The notes below the pieces were generated by a model. That model saw only the letters and a program-made list of their open reading frames with translations. It was not told where the DNA came from and made no database searches. A DNA stretch of 6,860 nucleotides from Lentisphaerota bacterium. GTDB taxonomy: Bacteria > Verrucomicrobiota > Lentisphaeria > Oligosphaerales > PUNB01. A program made the position numbers and the translations under genes. Location: positions 1-6,860 of the forward strand of contig PUNB01000096.1 of the NCBI GenBank assembly GCA_003552565.1, given 5' to 3'. Positions 1 to 6,799 of this stretch are shown piece after piece; position 1 is the stretch's first letter, and each line of letters opens with the position of its first letter.

Positions 1-97
1 CACTTCGTACCAACACTTCGTCCCAACACTTCGTCCCAACACTTCGTCCCAACACTTCGTCCCAACACACTTCGTCCCCCCACACTTCGTCCCGTCC
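1..97. repeat. 13-bp tandem repeat CACTTCGTCCCAA
   Basis: Five contiguous 13-bp copies run 1-13, 14-26, 27-39, 40-52 and 53-65; the first has A for C at position 10 of the unit (TACC instead of TCCC), the other four are identical. Two further copies of the 11-bp core CACTTCGTCCC follow at 68-78 and 83-93 with altered spacers (CA; CCCA), and a stub GTCC ends the array. The array starts at the window edge and may extend further left. It is not in a coding frame of any gene seen here. The core resembles the CTTTGTCCC units near the right end. Confidence 0.95.
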
Positions 98-102
98 TTT
101 TT

Positions 103-126
103 GACTAGCGACCAGCGACTAGCGAC
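103..126. repeat. Heptamer tandem repeat YAGCGAC
   Basis: Three contiguous 7-bp units, TAGCGAC (106-112), CAGCGAC (113-119) and TAGCGAC (120-126), preceded by a partial GAC at 103-105. On the other strand it reads as GTCGCTA/GTCGCTG. It begins about 6 bases after the end of the 13-bp repeat array, so two unrelated tandem repeats abut. Confidence 0.9.
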
Positions 127-330
127 GGATTAACAACAACCAACGCACAAAGTCGGAAGCTCCGCCGGCCCGGTGTTCACGAAACCAACAGGATCAGGGT
201 GTACGAGGGGTCATTTTTTGGAAAAATGAAGCAGGCTCAACTTTATTTTCCCAGAAATCAAGATGTCTGAATTTACGGTTGCGCCCTCCACGCTCGCCAT
301 AATTAAATTCACGAATTACAACATTAAGTA
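127..330. other. Non-coding spacer downstream of the operon
   Basis: No gene with support is visible. The stretch holds a small AT-rich inverted repeat (CATTTTT/AAAAATG, 212-228, 3-nt loop), a short near-palindrome AATTC-AC-GAATT (306-317) just past the glycosyltransferase stop, and a short GC hairpin CGGA-AGC-TCCG (154-164). None is a GC-rich hairpin followed by a U-run in the direction of the operon, so no canonical terminator is seen. A 29-codon minus-strand ORF (300-211) lacks a ribosome binding site and is not called. Confidence 0.6.
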
Positions 331-1638
331 TTATAAATTACGTTCCCCTTCCCCCTGCCGATCTCTCCCTTTTCGCTTCCTCAAGGTTGCGGCGGTGGCA
401 TCCTTGTAGTTACTGAGCAAGTCCCACTCAGCTTTCAGTGCCTCCACGGTCTGACGCCAGAAAGTTTCACTCTCAACAATTCCTTGCCGGGTTATCCGGG
501 GAAGGCTGTTGTACAACGCAATAAGTTTCTCTGTACAGGTTTCGGCGGAAAATCCTTTTGCCGTCCGGCGCGCCGCCTGCCGCATCTCTTCCATCTTTTC
601 CGCCGAATAATCAAGCAGCTGATTGATTGATCCGGCAAACTCCGACTGTTTTTCCTCCTTCAACAGCAAACCGTTTTGTTTGTCCGCCACCACCTCTCGA
701 ACCCCCGGTGCGTCCAAAGCGACAACCGGCAGACCTGCCGCCATCGCTTCCGCCAGCACCAGTCCCTGAGTTTCGGATTTGGAGGCGAAGGTAAATATGT
801 CCATAGCGTGATACGCGTCAACCAGATTCCGCCCTTGCAGTTTACCGGTCAAATGCAGTCTGTCAGCAATCCCCGCCTCTTGAAATATCTGTTCTATCTC
901 CTCCGCCGAAGGACCGTCGCCGACCACCAGGAAATGAATCTCTGAAGAAGAATTCTTTATCGCTTCAGCCACGGCCGGGGCCAGGAAACCAAGGTTCTTC
1001 TCCGGCGCCAGACGGCTGACAAAACCTATCACTCGCGCTTCGGGCTTTATACCTAAAAAACTCCGCCAGGCGGCGCCGTCACCCTGCTCATAGCCGGCAG
1101 TATCAATACCGGTGGGAATTATGGAAATCGGCACTTCCACTCCGCGCTCACGCAGAATTGAAGCTACACTTTGACTTGGAGCGACAACCTGGTTGCAAAG
1201 ATTGGCGTAGCCAGTTGAAAGATCAGCCACAAACTGACGCATCCTCGGGAAATTTTCGGAAACGTAGTGAGTATATTGTTCATACATTGTATGATGGGTA
1301 AAAACCAAAGGCAGCTGAAATCTTGCCGCCGCCCGCAGCGCCGTGGAGCCGAGAAGGAAAGGATGATGCGAGTGAATAATCTGCGGCCGCAGTTTTTTCA
1401 GTCTGGACAAAAGGCGGGGCGGAGTGCCGATGATAACCGAAAAGTCACTGCCATTAAAGTTCTGCAGAGCCGGAATTCGAAGCACGTCTTCTTCCTCTTT
1501 CGGCATTCCTTTGAACTGCGGCGCGACCACCAGCACCTTGTGTCCGCGCTTTCTTAATTCAGTGACAAAGAAAGAAACCGAACGCGCCACCCCGCCGACA
1601 TGCGGGAGATAGGTGTTGGTCATCATGATTATTCGCAT
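331..1638 (-). CDS. GT4-family glycosyltransferase, diacylglycerol glucosyltransferase-like
   Basis: 435 residues, GT-B fold, retaining GT4 family. The N-terminal domain starts MRIIMMTNTYLPHVGGVARS with the glycine loop at 15-16. It carries IIHSHHPFLLG (88-98) and THHTMYEQYTHYV (114-126), a block I associate with alMGS-type 1,2-diacylglycerol 3-glucosyltransferases. The C-terminal nucleotide-sugar domain shows IIPTGID (173-179), GFVSRLAPEKN (205-215, Arg209/Lys214 for phosphate binding), VVGDGP (238-243) and the EX7E motif SETQGLVLAEAMAAGLPVVA (Glu289/Glu297). Expected activity: transfer of a hexose, probably glucose from UDP-glucose, to diacylglycerol or a related lipid at the cytoplasmic face. 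A mannosyl- or other lipid-linked transferase cannot be excluded. The tail after about residue 385 is an extra helical, then strongly basic segment (RKRKGRDRQGEGER, 420-433), possibly for membrane contact. The start has AGGA 6 nt upstream and gives the typical GT4 N-terminus; in-frame ATGs at codons 5 and 6 are less likely. Last gene of the operon, 17 nt after the glycosidase stop. Confidence 0.92.
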   Translation of the reverse strand: MRIIMMTNTYLPHVGGVARSVSFFVTELRKRGHKVLVVAPQFKGMPKEEEDVLRIPALQNFNGSDFSVIIGTPPRLLSRLKKLRPQIIHSHHPFLLGSTALRAAARFQLPLVFTHHTMYEQYTHYVSENFPRMRQFVADLSTGYANLCNQVVAPSQSVASILRERGVEVPISIIPTGIDTAGYEQGDGAAWRSFLGIKPEARVIGFVSRLAPEKNLGFLAPAVAEAIKNSSSEIHFLVVGDGPSAEEIEQIFQEAGIADRLHLTGKLQGRNLVDAYHAMDIFTFASKSETQGLVLAEAMAAGLPVVALDAPGVREVVADKQNGLLLKEEKQSEFAGSINQLLDYSAEKMEEMRQAARRTAKGFSAETCTEKLIALYNSLPRITRQGIVESETFWRQTVEALKAEWDLLSNYKDATAATLRKRKGRDRQGEGERNL

Positions 1639-1644
1639 AAGCTT

Positions 1645-1648
1645 TCCT
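1645..1648 (-). promoter_or_regulatory. Ribosome binding site of the glycosyltransferase gene
   Basis: AGGA on the minus strand, 6 nt before the ATG at 1638, within the 17-nt spacer. A second purine-rich word, AAGAGG (1652-1657), overlaps the upstream stop codon but is 13 nt from the start, probably too far. The overlap would allow coupled translation. Confidence 0.65.
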
Positions 1649-1655
1649 GAACCTC

Positions 1656-3989
1656 TTAATTGTCTTCTGATTCAGCCTTCATTGTAAGAGTGATTTCTCC
1701 CTCTTCCCTCGGCTCCATCAGCTGTTGTTGACAATCAGGCAGCCGCACCGCCACCGCGCCGGGCCGATGATTGTTCCACTCCGCTGACCACTGACATTTA
1801 ACTTTATTATTCTGTTGACGAAAAAATCGCACAGAGACTCTCCCCCACAGAACAGGAGCATTGACAAAAACAATCTCTTGACCGGACTCCAGCCAATCGC
1901 GTTTAACCCCGGCGCCGAAAACCAGCCGGTCGCTTGCAGTCTCTTCGTATAACAGGCTGTTCCGCATCATCATAATCCATTCCGCCGCGGCCCATACATG
2001 CTGTCCATCCCCCATACAGCCGCCGCCGGTAAAGGGATGGACCGCCTCCGGCCACTGACCGGTCGACGAAGCCAGGTCGGCCGTGGCCTGGACAAGCTGG
2101 AAGAAACGACTGTCGCCCGCGCGCATTAAGGTCTGGGCCAAGTGCAAGGTCAAATATGGATTGATACCGGAATGAATCATATCCTGAAAAAAGCCGTTGT
2201 TCAGGAGACAGGAATTAAAAAGAAAATTCATTGTTTCGACTAATCGCGAATCATTCTCCGGCCATAACCGCAATGGATAACCGGGAGCCAGGGATCCGAT
2301 TGTCCCGGCATCCAGCCGCCGGGTCGGCGCCGCCGGCATAGCTTTTCCTCCGAGCCTTTTTTCACTTTGTTTCAAGCTGCGGACCACCGACTCAAGCATG
2401 TCCTCCGCCTGTTCAGTAAATTTGCGAAAAGCTTTTTCTTTATCATATCGCCGCATTATCCGGGCGGCGCTTTTCAGCCCGGCGGCCGCCCAGAAATCAT
2501 CCCAATAGTAATAATCGTTCGCCCCCAAATGCTCAGCACTGAAACCGGCAGGCAGCAAACCGCCGTACAATGGCCCCGCCTCCAACGGCAGCCTTTTGCG
2601 GATCAGCCACTCTCCACCCTGTTCAATCGAATGCAGTATTTTTTTGGGCACAGCTTCCCGAGTGAATGAAAAGTATTGCTCCAATATCCATAGCGCCTGG
2701 CCGTTGGAATCCCATTCTCCTTCCTGCGAACGAAAGTACCCAAAGGCCGTCTGATAATCCGGGAAACGCTCCAGAGCACTCCTCACTCTTCCTTTCAGGC
2801 CGACACAAAGCATAGCTTTAAGTATAAAGGCGGCATCACGGAACCAGAATCTTTTGTAAGTATAGGGTCCGGGATAGACATCCTTCGGACTATGCAGGAT
2901 CATGGAACGGACGGCCGCGTCGAAAAGAAACTGATACTTCTTGTCGGGCAAAAGCATACTGGGGAGGGAGGCAAGCTCCCGCCGCCATTTCGCCGCGGCC
3001 TCTTCGGCCTCAGTCTGTAAATTATAGAAAGGCGGCTCCGGTTTCGCCGCGTCAATCAGGTTAACCGAAGCCTTAACTGTCGCTGTAAACTGCTTAGAGC
3101 CGCCATTTTCCCGCCCCTGTTTCATTCTGAACATAGCGGCGGCGGTAGCCATCCCCACTGGACAGCTGACCTGATTATTGTCGGCGGAACCAGACAATCC
3201 CAACGCCACATCCCCGTTTGAATATTCAGAGACCAGATGTTTTTCCGGCGATCTCTCAAAATCCACCCGACGCCTTCCTTCCACCAGCCAGCACTTTCTT
3301 TCCGGACTCAACGCCAATTTGTTTATGAAGCTGATCCCTTCGGGATTATAAGGCCTGAGAGCCAGCACCAGCCAGGCCGGCTCCTCCGCCCGGGCCGTTA
3401 CAGAGAGCACACACCGCGGTGTTTCCCGGCAAATAACGGTTTCCACTTTTGAATCCAATCGCGCCCCGCCCTTGCGAGTCCGGGTTTCGATTCTCAGTTG
3501 CGGATCGAACCTAAGTTTCTGCTCGACCTCTGCTTCCGTCAGACGCGAGGGAGCCACCAGCTCGCCGCTGTCGGTAAATATCCAGCCGTCAAGGGACCAG
3601 CCGTCAAAACAGGGTGTCACCAAGCCGCGGGGATCGACGATCGGCAGCTCTTCATAGTCGGGCACCCCCAAAGCGGTCCAATTGCGATGAGTCAGATTAA
3701 CATGGGTCAGAGAAAAGGCCCGGGGAACGAACGAAGAATCGCGGGGATTGAATTGCTTTTCCACCCAGTAAGGCCACACCCAATCAAGATTCTGCTGAAT
3801 AGCTCGACTGTTCATCAAGCCGCGGGCGTGAAAAGCGAAGCCGGCCCGCAGCAGCTCGATCGGTTCCATGACCTCCGAAGGCTGCGAAAAGCGCCGAAGC
3901 CGGGAAAGCACGGTCAAAGGGTCCATAAAACCGCGGGCACGAGCGAACTTACGAACTAATATTCTCCATGGCAGCCATTTCCACCACAT
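1656..3989 (-). CDS. Six-hairpin glycosidase family protein (amylo-alpha-1,6-glucosidase/GH15-GH63-like)
   Basis: 777 residues. It starts with MWWKWLPWRILVRKFARARG, a Trp/Arg-rich amphipathic stretch with no cleavable signal peptide, suggesting a cytoplasmic protein resting on the inner membrane. Residues about 85-310 look beta-rich (N-terminal sandwich), about 350-680 look like the helical (alpha/alpha)6 barrel, and about 685-775 look like a C-terminal beta domain. Barrel blocks include FWFRDAAF (381-388), QEGEWDSNGQALW (422-434), YYYWDDFW (493-500) and GQWPEAVHPFTGGGCMGDGQ (644-663). Acidic residues in the second and fourth blocks (Glu425/Asp427 and Glu648) are the best candidates for acid/base pairs by analogy with GH15/GH63 inverting enzymes; this is inference. 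The family relation to COG3408-type debranching enzymes is by fold and motif style, so the true substrate is unknown. It may act on the sugar of a glycolipid or on a storage alpha-glucan. AAGGAG sits 8 nt before the ATG. It lies between the acyl-transfer fusion and a lipid-type glycosyltransferase. Confidence 0.85.
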   Translation of the reverse strand: MWWKWLPWRILVRKFARARGFMDPLTVLSRLRRFSQPSEVMEPIELLRAGFAFHARGLMNSRAIQQNLDWVWPYWVEKQFNPRDSSFVPRAFSLTHVNLTHRNWTALGVPDYEELPIVDPRGLVTPCFDGWSLDGWIFTDSGELVAPSRLTEAEVEQKLRFDPQLRIETRTRKGGARLDSKVETVICRETPRCVLSVTARAEEPAWLVLALRPYNPEGISFINKLALSPERKCWLVEGRRRVDFERSPEKHLVSEYSNGDVALGLSGSADNNQVSCPVGMATAAAMFRMKQGRENGGSKQFTATVKASVNLIDAAKPEPPFYNLQTEAEEAAAKWRRELASLPSMLLPDKKYQFLFDAAVRSMILHSPKDVYPGPYTYKRFWFRDAAFILKAMLCVGLKGRVRSALERFPDYQTAFGYFRSQEGEWDSNGQALWILEQYFSFTREAVPKKILHSIEQGGEWLIRKRLPLEAGPLYGGLLPAGFSAEHLGANDYYYWDDFWAAAGLKSAARIMRRYDKEKAFRKFTEQAEDMLESVVRSLKQSEKRLGGKAMPAAPTRRLDAGTIGSLAPGYPLRLWPENDSRLVETMNFLFNSCLLNNGFFQDMIHSGINPYLTLHLAQTLMRAGDSRFFQLVQATADLASSTGQWPEAVHPFTGGGCMGDGQHVWAAAEWIMMMRNSLLYEETASDRLVFGAGVKRDWLESGQEIVFVNAPVLWGRVSVRFFRQQNNKVKCQWSAEWNNHRPGAVAVRLPDCQQQLMEPREEGEITLTMKAESEDN

Positions 3990-3997
3990 AGACTGAT

Positions 3998-4003
3998 CTC
4001 CTT
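3998..4003 (-). promoter_or_regulatory. Ribosome binding site of the glycosidase gene
   Basis: AAGGAG on the minus strand, 8 nt before the ATG, inside the 21-nt spacer after the fusion gene's TGA. It supports the start at 3989, and therefore the unusual Trp-rich N-terminus is real. Confidence 0.85.
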
Positions 4004-4010
4004 GTAAAAA

Positions 4011-6644
4011 TCATAAATCTATACTTTTCTTGAGGGTGCGATAATCAATCTTGCCGGTGCCCAGCAGAGGAATTTCTTCCACTTTTTTCACTCTTCGAAT
4101 ATGCTGCAAACCGGACATGCCGGCCTGCCGCAGCGCATTGTTGGCCTTTTCCCGGGTGATTTCATCTCTGACAGTGAAAAGGATAATTTCCGGCCCAGCG
4201 TCTGTTTCACCAGCTTCCACGGCCAGGAGCGGCCCTTCATCCTCCTCCCCCGCGAAAGCATTGTTCAAGGTCGCTTCGATCGCCGGCAGAGAAATCATTT
4301 CACCGCCGATCTTAACGAACCTTTTCAGTCTGGCCTGGAAGAACAGCACGGAGTTTTCGTCCTCGTAAACCAGGTCGCCGGTATCGTACCATTTCTTTCC
4401 CTCGACTTCGACAAAGGGTTCTTTCCCGGGGTTGTTGAGGTACCCCCGGAAAACACTCGGCCCGCGCACCACCAGGATTCCCCTTCCGGGCACGGAAACC
4501 GGCTCGCGGCTCTCCGGGTCCAGCAGCCTGTACTCAAGAGAGGGCAGGACCCGGCCGATACTGCCCTGGACCGGCTTATGCAGGTCGTTCAGCGCAATGA
4601 TCGGACTGCATTCGGTAACCCCGTATCCTTCCAGGATGGTGGTGTCGGGACATTTTTCACGGGCCGTCCGGTAAACCTCATCCGGACACTTCTCCGCCCC
4701 GGTCACAGCCAGGCGCATACTCCGCAGCTGCTCTTGACTGCCGGTTTTGACAATGCCTCTCAGGAATGTCGGCGTACCCATGACAATATTGACTTTATAG
4801 GCGGCGATGATTCGGATGATCACACCAGTCTCCATGGGGTTGGGATGATAAACCGCCGGCGATCCGCACAGAAGCGGCACCAGGATTGTGCAAGTAAGGC
4901 CGAAGGAATGAAACGGCGGCAGAAAGCCCATGATTCTTTCCCTTTTCTCTATATCCACCACACTGGTGACATCGGCGAGGTTGGCGAGAATATTCTGATG
5001 GGTAAGCGGCACCGCCTTCGGCACCGTCTCGGAGCCACTGGTGAAAAGGATAACGGCATCTTGAGTCGGCTGGACATCCCGCAGCGCCGACCAATTGAAC
5101 CAGGCGCCGAACAAAGCCCTTAATTTGTTGAACAAGGTAATTCGGCCCGCCATATCTTCGAGAAAACAAAGCCTGTCTTCGAAGGCGGAAAAATCAAACC
5201 CCTGCTCTTTAACTCTGGAATAAAACTTTTTCGAGGTGATTACTTTGCCGGCGTTGACCGATTCCAGACATTGCGCCACCGGCCCCGAACCGAGCGTCCA
5301 GTTCACCATCACCGGTGTTTTACCAGCGAAAAGAACCGCCAGATAAACAATCGCGGCGCCGGCCGAAGCGGGCATCATAATTCCCACCCGTTCATTTTCC
5401 TGTTCCCGCAGAACCGGCTGCAGAGCCATGCAGGATGTGATTATCTGCCGGTAGGTTTTTTCTCCGGAAATCTGATCCGCCGCCGCCACCGCTCCCGGAC
5501 TCAGCGCGGCCTGCAGCAGGAAAGCCTGATTTATCGAATCGGCGGGCAGCGGCCGAAGCGGTTCCGAAGAGGTTTTCGCGAACCACTTCTTTGAAGGTTC
5601 TTGCAATGGCTTTTCTTCCTCCACAAAAAGCTGCCCCGCGGCCGCCAGCATGACATCGCCGACAGTTTTCAAAGCCGAAACACCGCTCTGTGAGAAACCG
5701 AATTCTTTTTCCAGCCACAGGACAATGTCAGTCTTGGTCAGAGAATCCAGCCCTAAGTCGGCGCCCAGATCCTGCTCATCATCCAGGTCGGAAACCCCGG
5801 CCGTCTCTTTAAGATAAGCGGTCACTGCTTCCCGGATGGAGGAAGGAACCTGGGAGGCGTCGACGTTCTTCAACCGGCTCTCCGGTTCCGGCCGGGGCCG
5901 GGGCTGAGCACCGGCCAGTTTCTCCCATACAGTGTAAGGAACGTAAAGATTCGATTCCGGACTTTGATTATAAAAATCTTCCAGATAACGATTCAGCGTG
6001 AAGCGATCAGCCTGTTTGGGGAAATCAGCCGGTTCCTCAAGTTCGATTGTGACTTCCCGCCGCGGGGTGAAAAAAATAAAATTCTTTAAGAGGGTTTTGA
6101 TTCCAAGCCGCCACATCCGACTGAACTCCGGTCTGCCGGCACCCCAGCTGAAGACACTGCCCCATAGACCGCTGGTTCTGATCAGCACCACCCGCGCTTC
6201 CGGACAGCCTTTAACCAGAGTTTCGACAGCGCTGTTGGCGCCAATCGTCTCGGAGCTGTTTCTTCTTACCCTGCCGGCGGGCCAGATTATGAGATTGGAG
6301 CCGCCCTTTAAATCCTCCACCCCGGCCGCCAGTTTCTGCTGGATTGTCTCCCGCGCCGCCGTCCCCTCCTCGGAAATATCAGGCAAGGCCCGCACGCCCA
6401 TGCGCCGGGTCAAATATCGAATCACCGGCTTTTCCAGGTACTTTTCCAGGCCGTAGCCGAAAGGCCGAAACTCGCTGTGCAGCCAGGCGTACAGAATTAA
6501 TGGGTCAATATAAGCTGGATGATTCGGCAGGAACAGAATTTTCTCCGTCCCCTGCTGTTTTATCTTTTCCAGACCTTTTATCCGGACCCGATAACGTAAA
6601 CGCAGAAGTAACTTGACGATTTCCCTGATTAATGCATCAAACAT
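4011..6644 (-). CDS. PlsC acyltransferase - ACP - acyl-ACP/CoA synthetase fusion (Aas-like)
   Basis: 877 residues, three domains. Residues about 20-215 are a PlsC/LPLAT glycerolipid acyltransferase with the HX4D motif as NHPAYIDP (41-48, His42/Asp47) and a divergent block III, WPAGRVRR (121-128), where the usual EGTR glutamate is Ala123. A Pro-rich linker (about 245-256) leads to an acyl carrier protein (about 263-340) with LGLDSL, in which Ser301 is the expected phosphopantetheine site. Residues about 370-877 are an AMP-forming ligase: P-loop FTSGSETVPK (534-543), PPFHSFG (576-582), EGYGVTE (672-678), YDTGD (753-757), RLKRFVKIGGE (772-782) and catalytic Lys865 in LLGTGKIDYR. These blocks match E. 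coli Aas closely, but Aas is about 720 residues and lacks the ACP. Expected chemistry: ATP-dependent fatty-acid activation, loading on the tethered ACP, transfer to a lysolipid or related acceptor at the inner membrane. The acceptor is unknown. AAGGAG lies 8 nt before the ATG. First gene of the operon, 21 nt before the next. Confidence 0.93.
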   Translation of the reverse strand: MFDALIREIVKLLLRLRYRVRIKGLEKIKQQGTEKILFLPNHPAYIDPLILYAWLHSEFRPFGYGLEKYLEKPVIRYLTRRMGVRALPDISEEGTAARETIQQKLAAGVEDLKGGSNLIIWPAGRVRRNSSETIGANSAVETLVKGCPEARVVLIRTSGLWGSVFSWGAGRPEFSRMWRLGIKTLLKNFIFFTPRREVTIELEEPADFPKQADRFTLNRYLEDFYNQSPESNLYVPYTVWEKLAGAQPRPRPEPESRLKNVDASQVPSSIREAVTAYLKETAGVSDLDDEQDLGADLGLDSLTKTDIVLWLEKEFGFSQSGVSALKTVGDVMLAAAGQLFVEEEKPLQEPSKKWFAKTSSEPLRPLPADSINQAFLLQAALSPGAVAAADQISGEKTYRQIITSCMALQPVLREQENERVGIMMPASAGAAIVYLAVLFAGKTPVMVNWTLGSGPVAQCLESVNAGKVITSKKFYSRVKEQGFDFSAFEDRLCFLEDMAGRITLFNKLRALFGAWFNWSALRDVQPTQDAVILFTSGSETVPKAVPLTHQNILANLADVTSVVDIEKRERIMGFLPPFHSFGLTCTILVPLLCGSPAVYHPNPMETGVIIRIIAAYKVNIVMGTPTFLRGIVKTGSQEQLRSMRLAVTGAEKCPDEVYRTAREKCPDTTILEGYGVTECSPIIALNDLHKPVQGSIGRVLPSLEYRLLDPESREPVSVPGRGILVVRGPSVFRGYLNNPGKEPFVEVEGKKWYDTGDLVYEDENSVLFFQARLKRFVKIGGEMISLPAIEATLNNAFAGEEDEGPLLAVEAGETDAGPEIILFTVRDEITREKANNALRQAGMSGLQHIRRVKKVEEIPLLGTGKIDYRTLKKSIDL

Positions 6645-6652
6645 TTTGGTAA

Positions 6653-6658
6653 CTCCTT
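6653..6658 (-). promoter_or_regulatory. Ribosome binding site of the fusion gene
   Basis: On the minus strand this reads AAGGAG, followed by 8 nt and ATG. It is a near-perfect Shine-Dalgarno match and fixes the start at 6644. Confidence 0.85.
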
Positions 6659-6670
6659 ATGTAGACCAGG

Positions 6671-6684
6671 GTTTCAGGTTTCAG
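6671..6684. repeat. Heptamer pair GTTTCAG
   Basis: Two direct 7-bp copies, 6671-6677 and 6678-6684, preceded by the related CCAGG. It sits in the 5' leader of the operon, 12 nt upstream of the first gene's ribosome binding site. It is a minimal tandem repeat; the significance is uncertain. Confidence 0.7.
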
Positions 6685-6726
6685 TGTTGCGCCGGCGGTC
6701 AAGCTTATGTGAGACTTCGCGTTGTT

Positions 6727-6799
6727 AACCTTGTCCCGAACTTTGTCCCGAAGCTGATTCCAAAGTCAAAAAACACTGGACAAGGTTCGGGACAAGGTT
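6727..6799. repeat. Large imperfect inverted repeat made of 12-bp units
   Basis: Left arm 6727-6748 and right arm 6778-6799 are reverse complements over 22 bp with one mismatch, which becomes a wobble pair in one RNA strand. The loop is 29 nt. Each arm is itself built of 12-bp direct units: CCTTGTCCCGAA and CTTTGTCCCGAA (6729-6752) on the left; TGGACAAGGTTC, GGGACAAGGTTC and a variant GAGACAAAGTTT (6777-6812) on the right. It lies 83 nt upstream of the first gene and reads into a strong hairpin in either transcript. Confidence 0.88.

Noticed and set aside
1..97. CRISPR array
   Set aside because: The repeats are 11-13 bp in direct contact, with no unique spacers of 25-40 bp and no cas genes; this is a simple tandem repeat.
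211..300. 29-codon minus-strand ORF (starts MASVEGATV) after the glycosyltransferase
   Set aside because: No Shine-Dalgarno sequence, no recognisable motif and within AT-rich spacer; length is expected by chance.
3498..3959. Plus-strand ORF opposite the glycosidase N-terminal region
   Set aside because: Antisense shadow of a well-supported gene; the product is rich in Pro, His and Arg without any family motif.
4101..5123. Long plus-strand ORF (340 codons) opposite the ligase domain
   Set aside because: It is antisense to a region with unmistakable AMP-ligase motifs, its protein is low in recognisable structure and it has no supporting ribosome binding site. It is a shadow caused by GC-biased third positions.
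6741..6769. Sigma70 promoter for the operon: TTGACT, 18 nt, CAAAGT on the minus strand
   Set aside because: The -35 fits but the -10 matches only three of six bases and lies inside the inverted repeat, so it is not distinguishable from chance.
6727..6799. Terminal inverted repeat of an insertion sequence
   Set aside because: Both arms lie within 73 bases with no transposase between or beside them, and no target duplication is visible.
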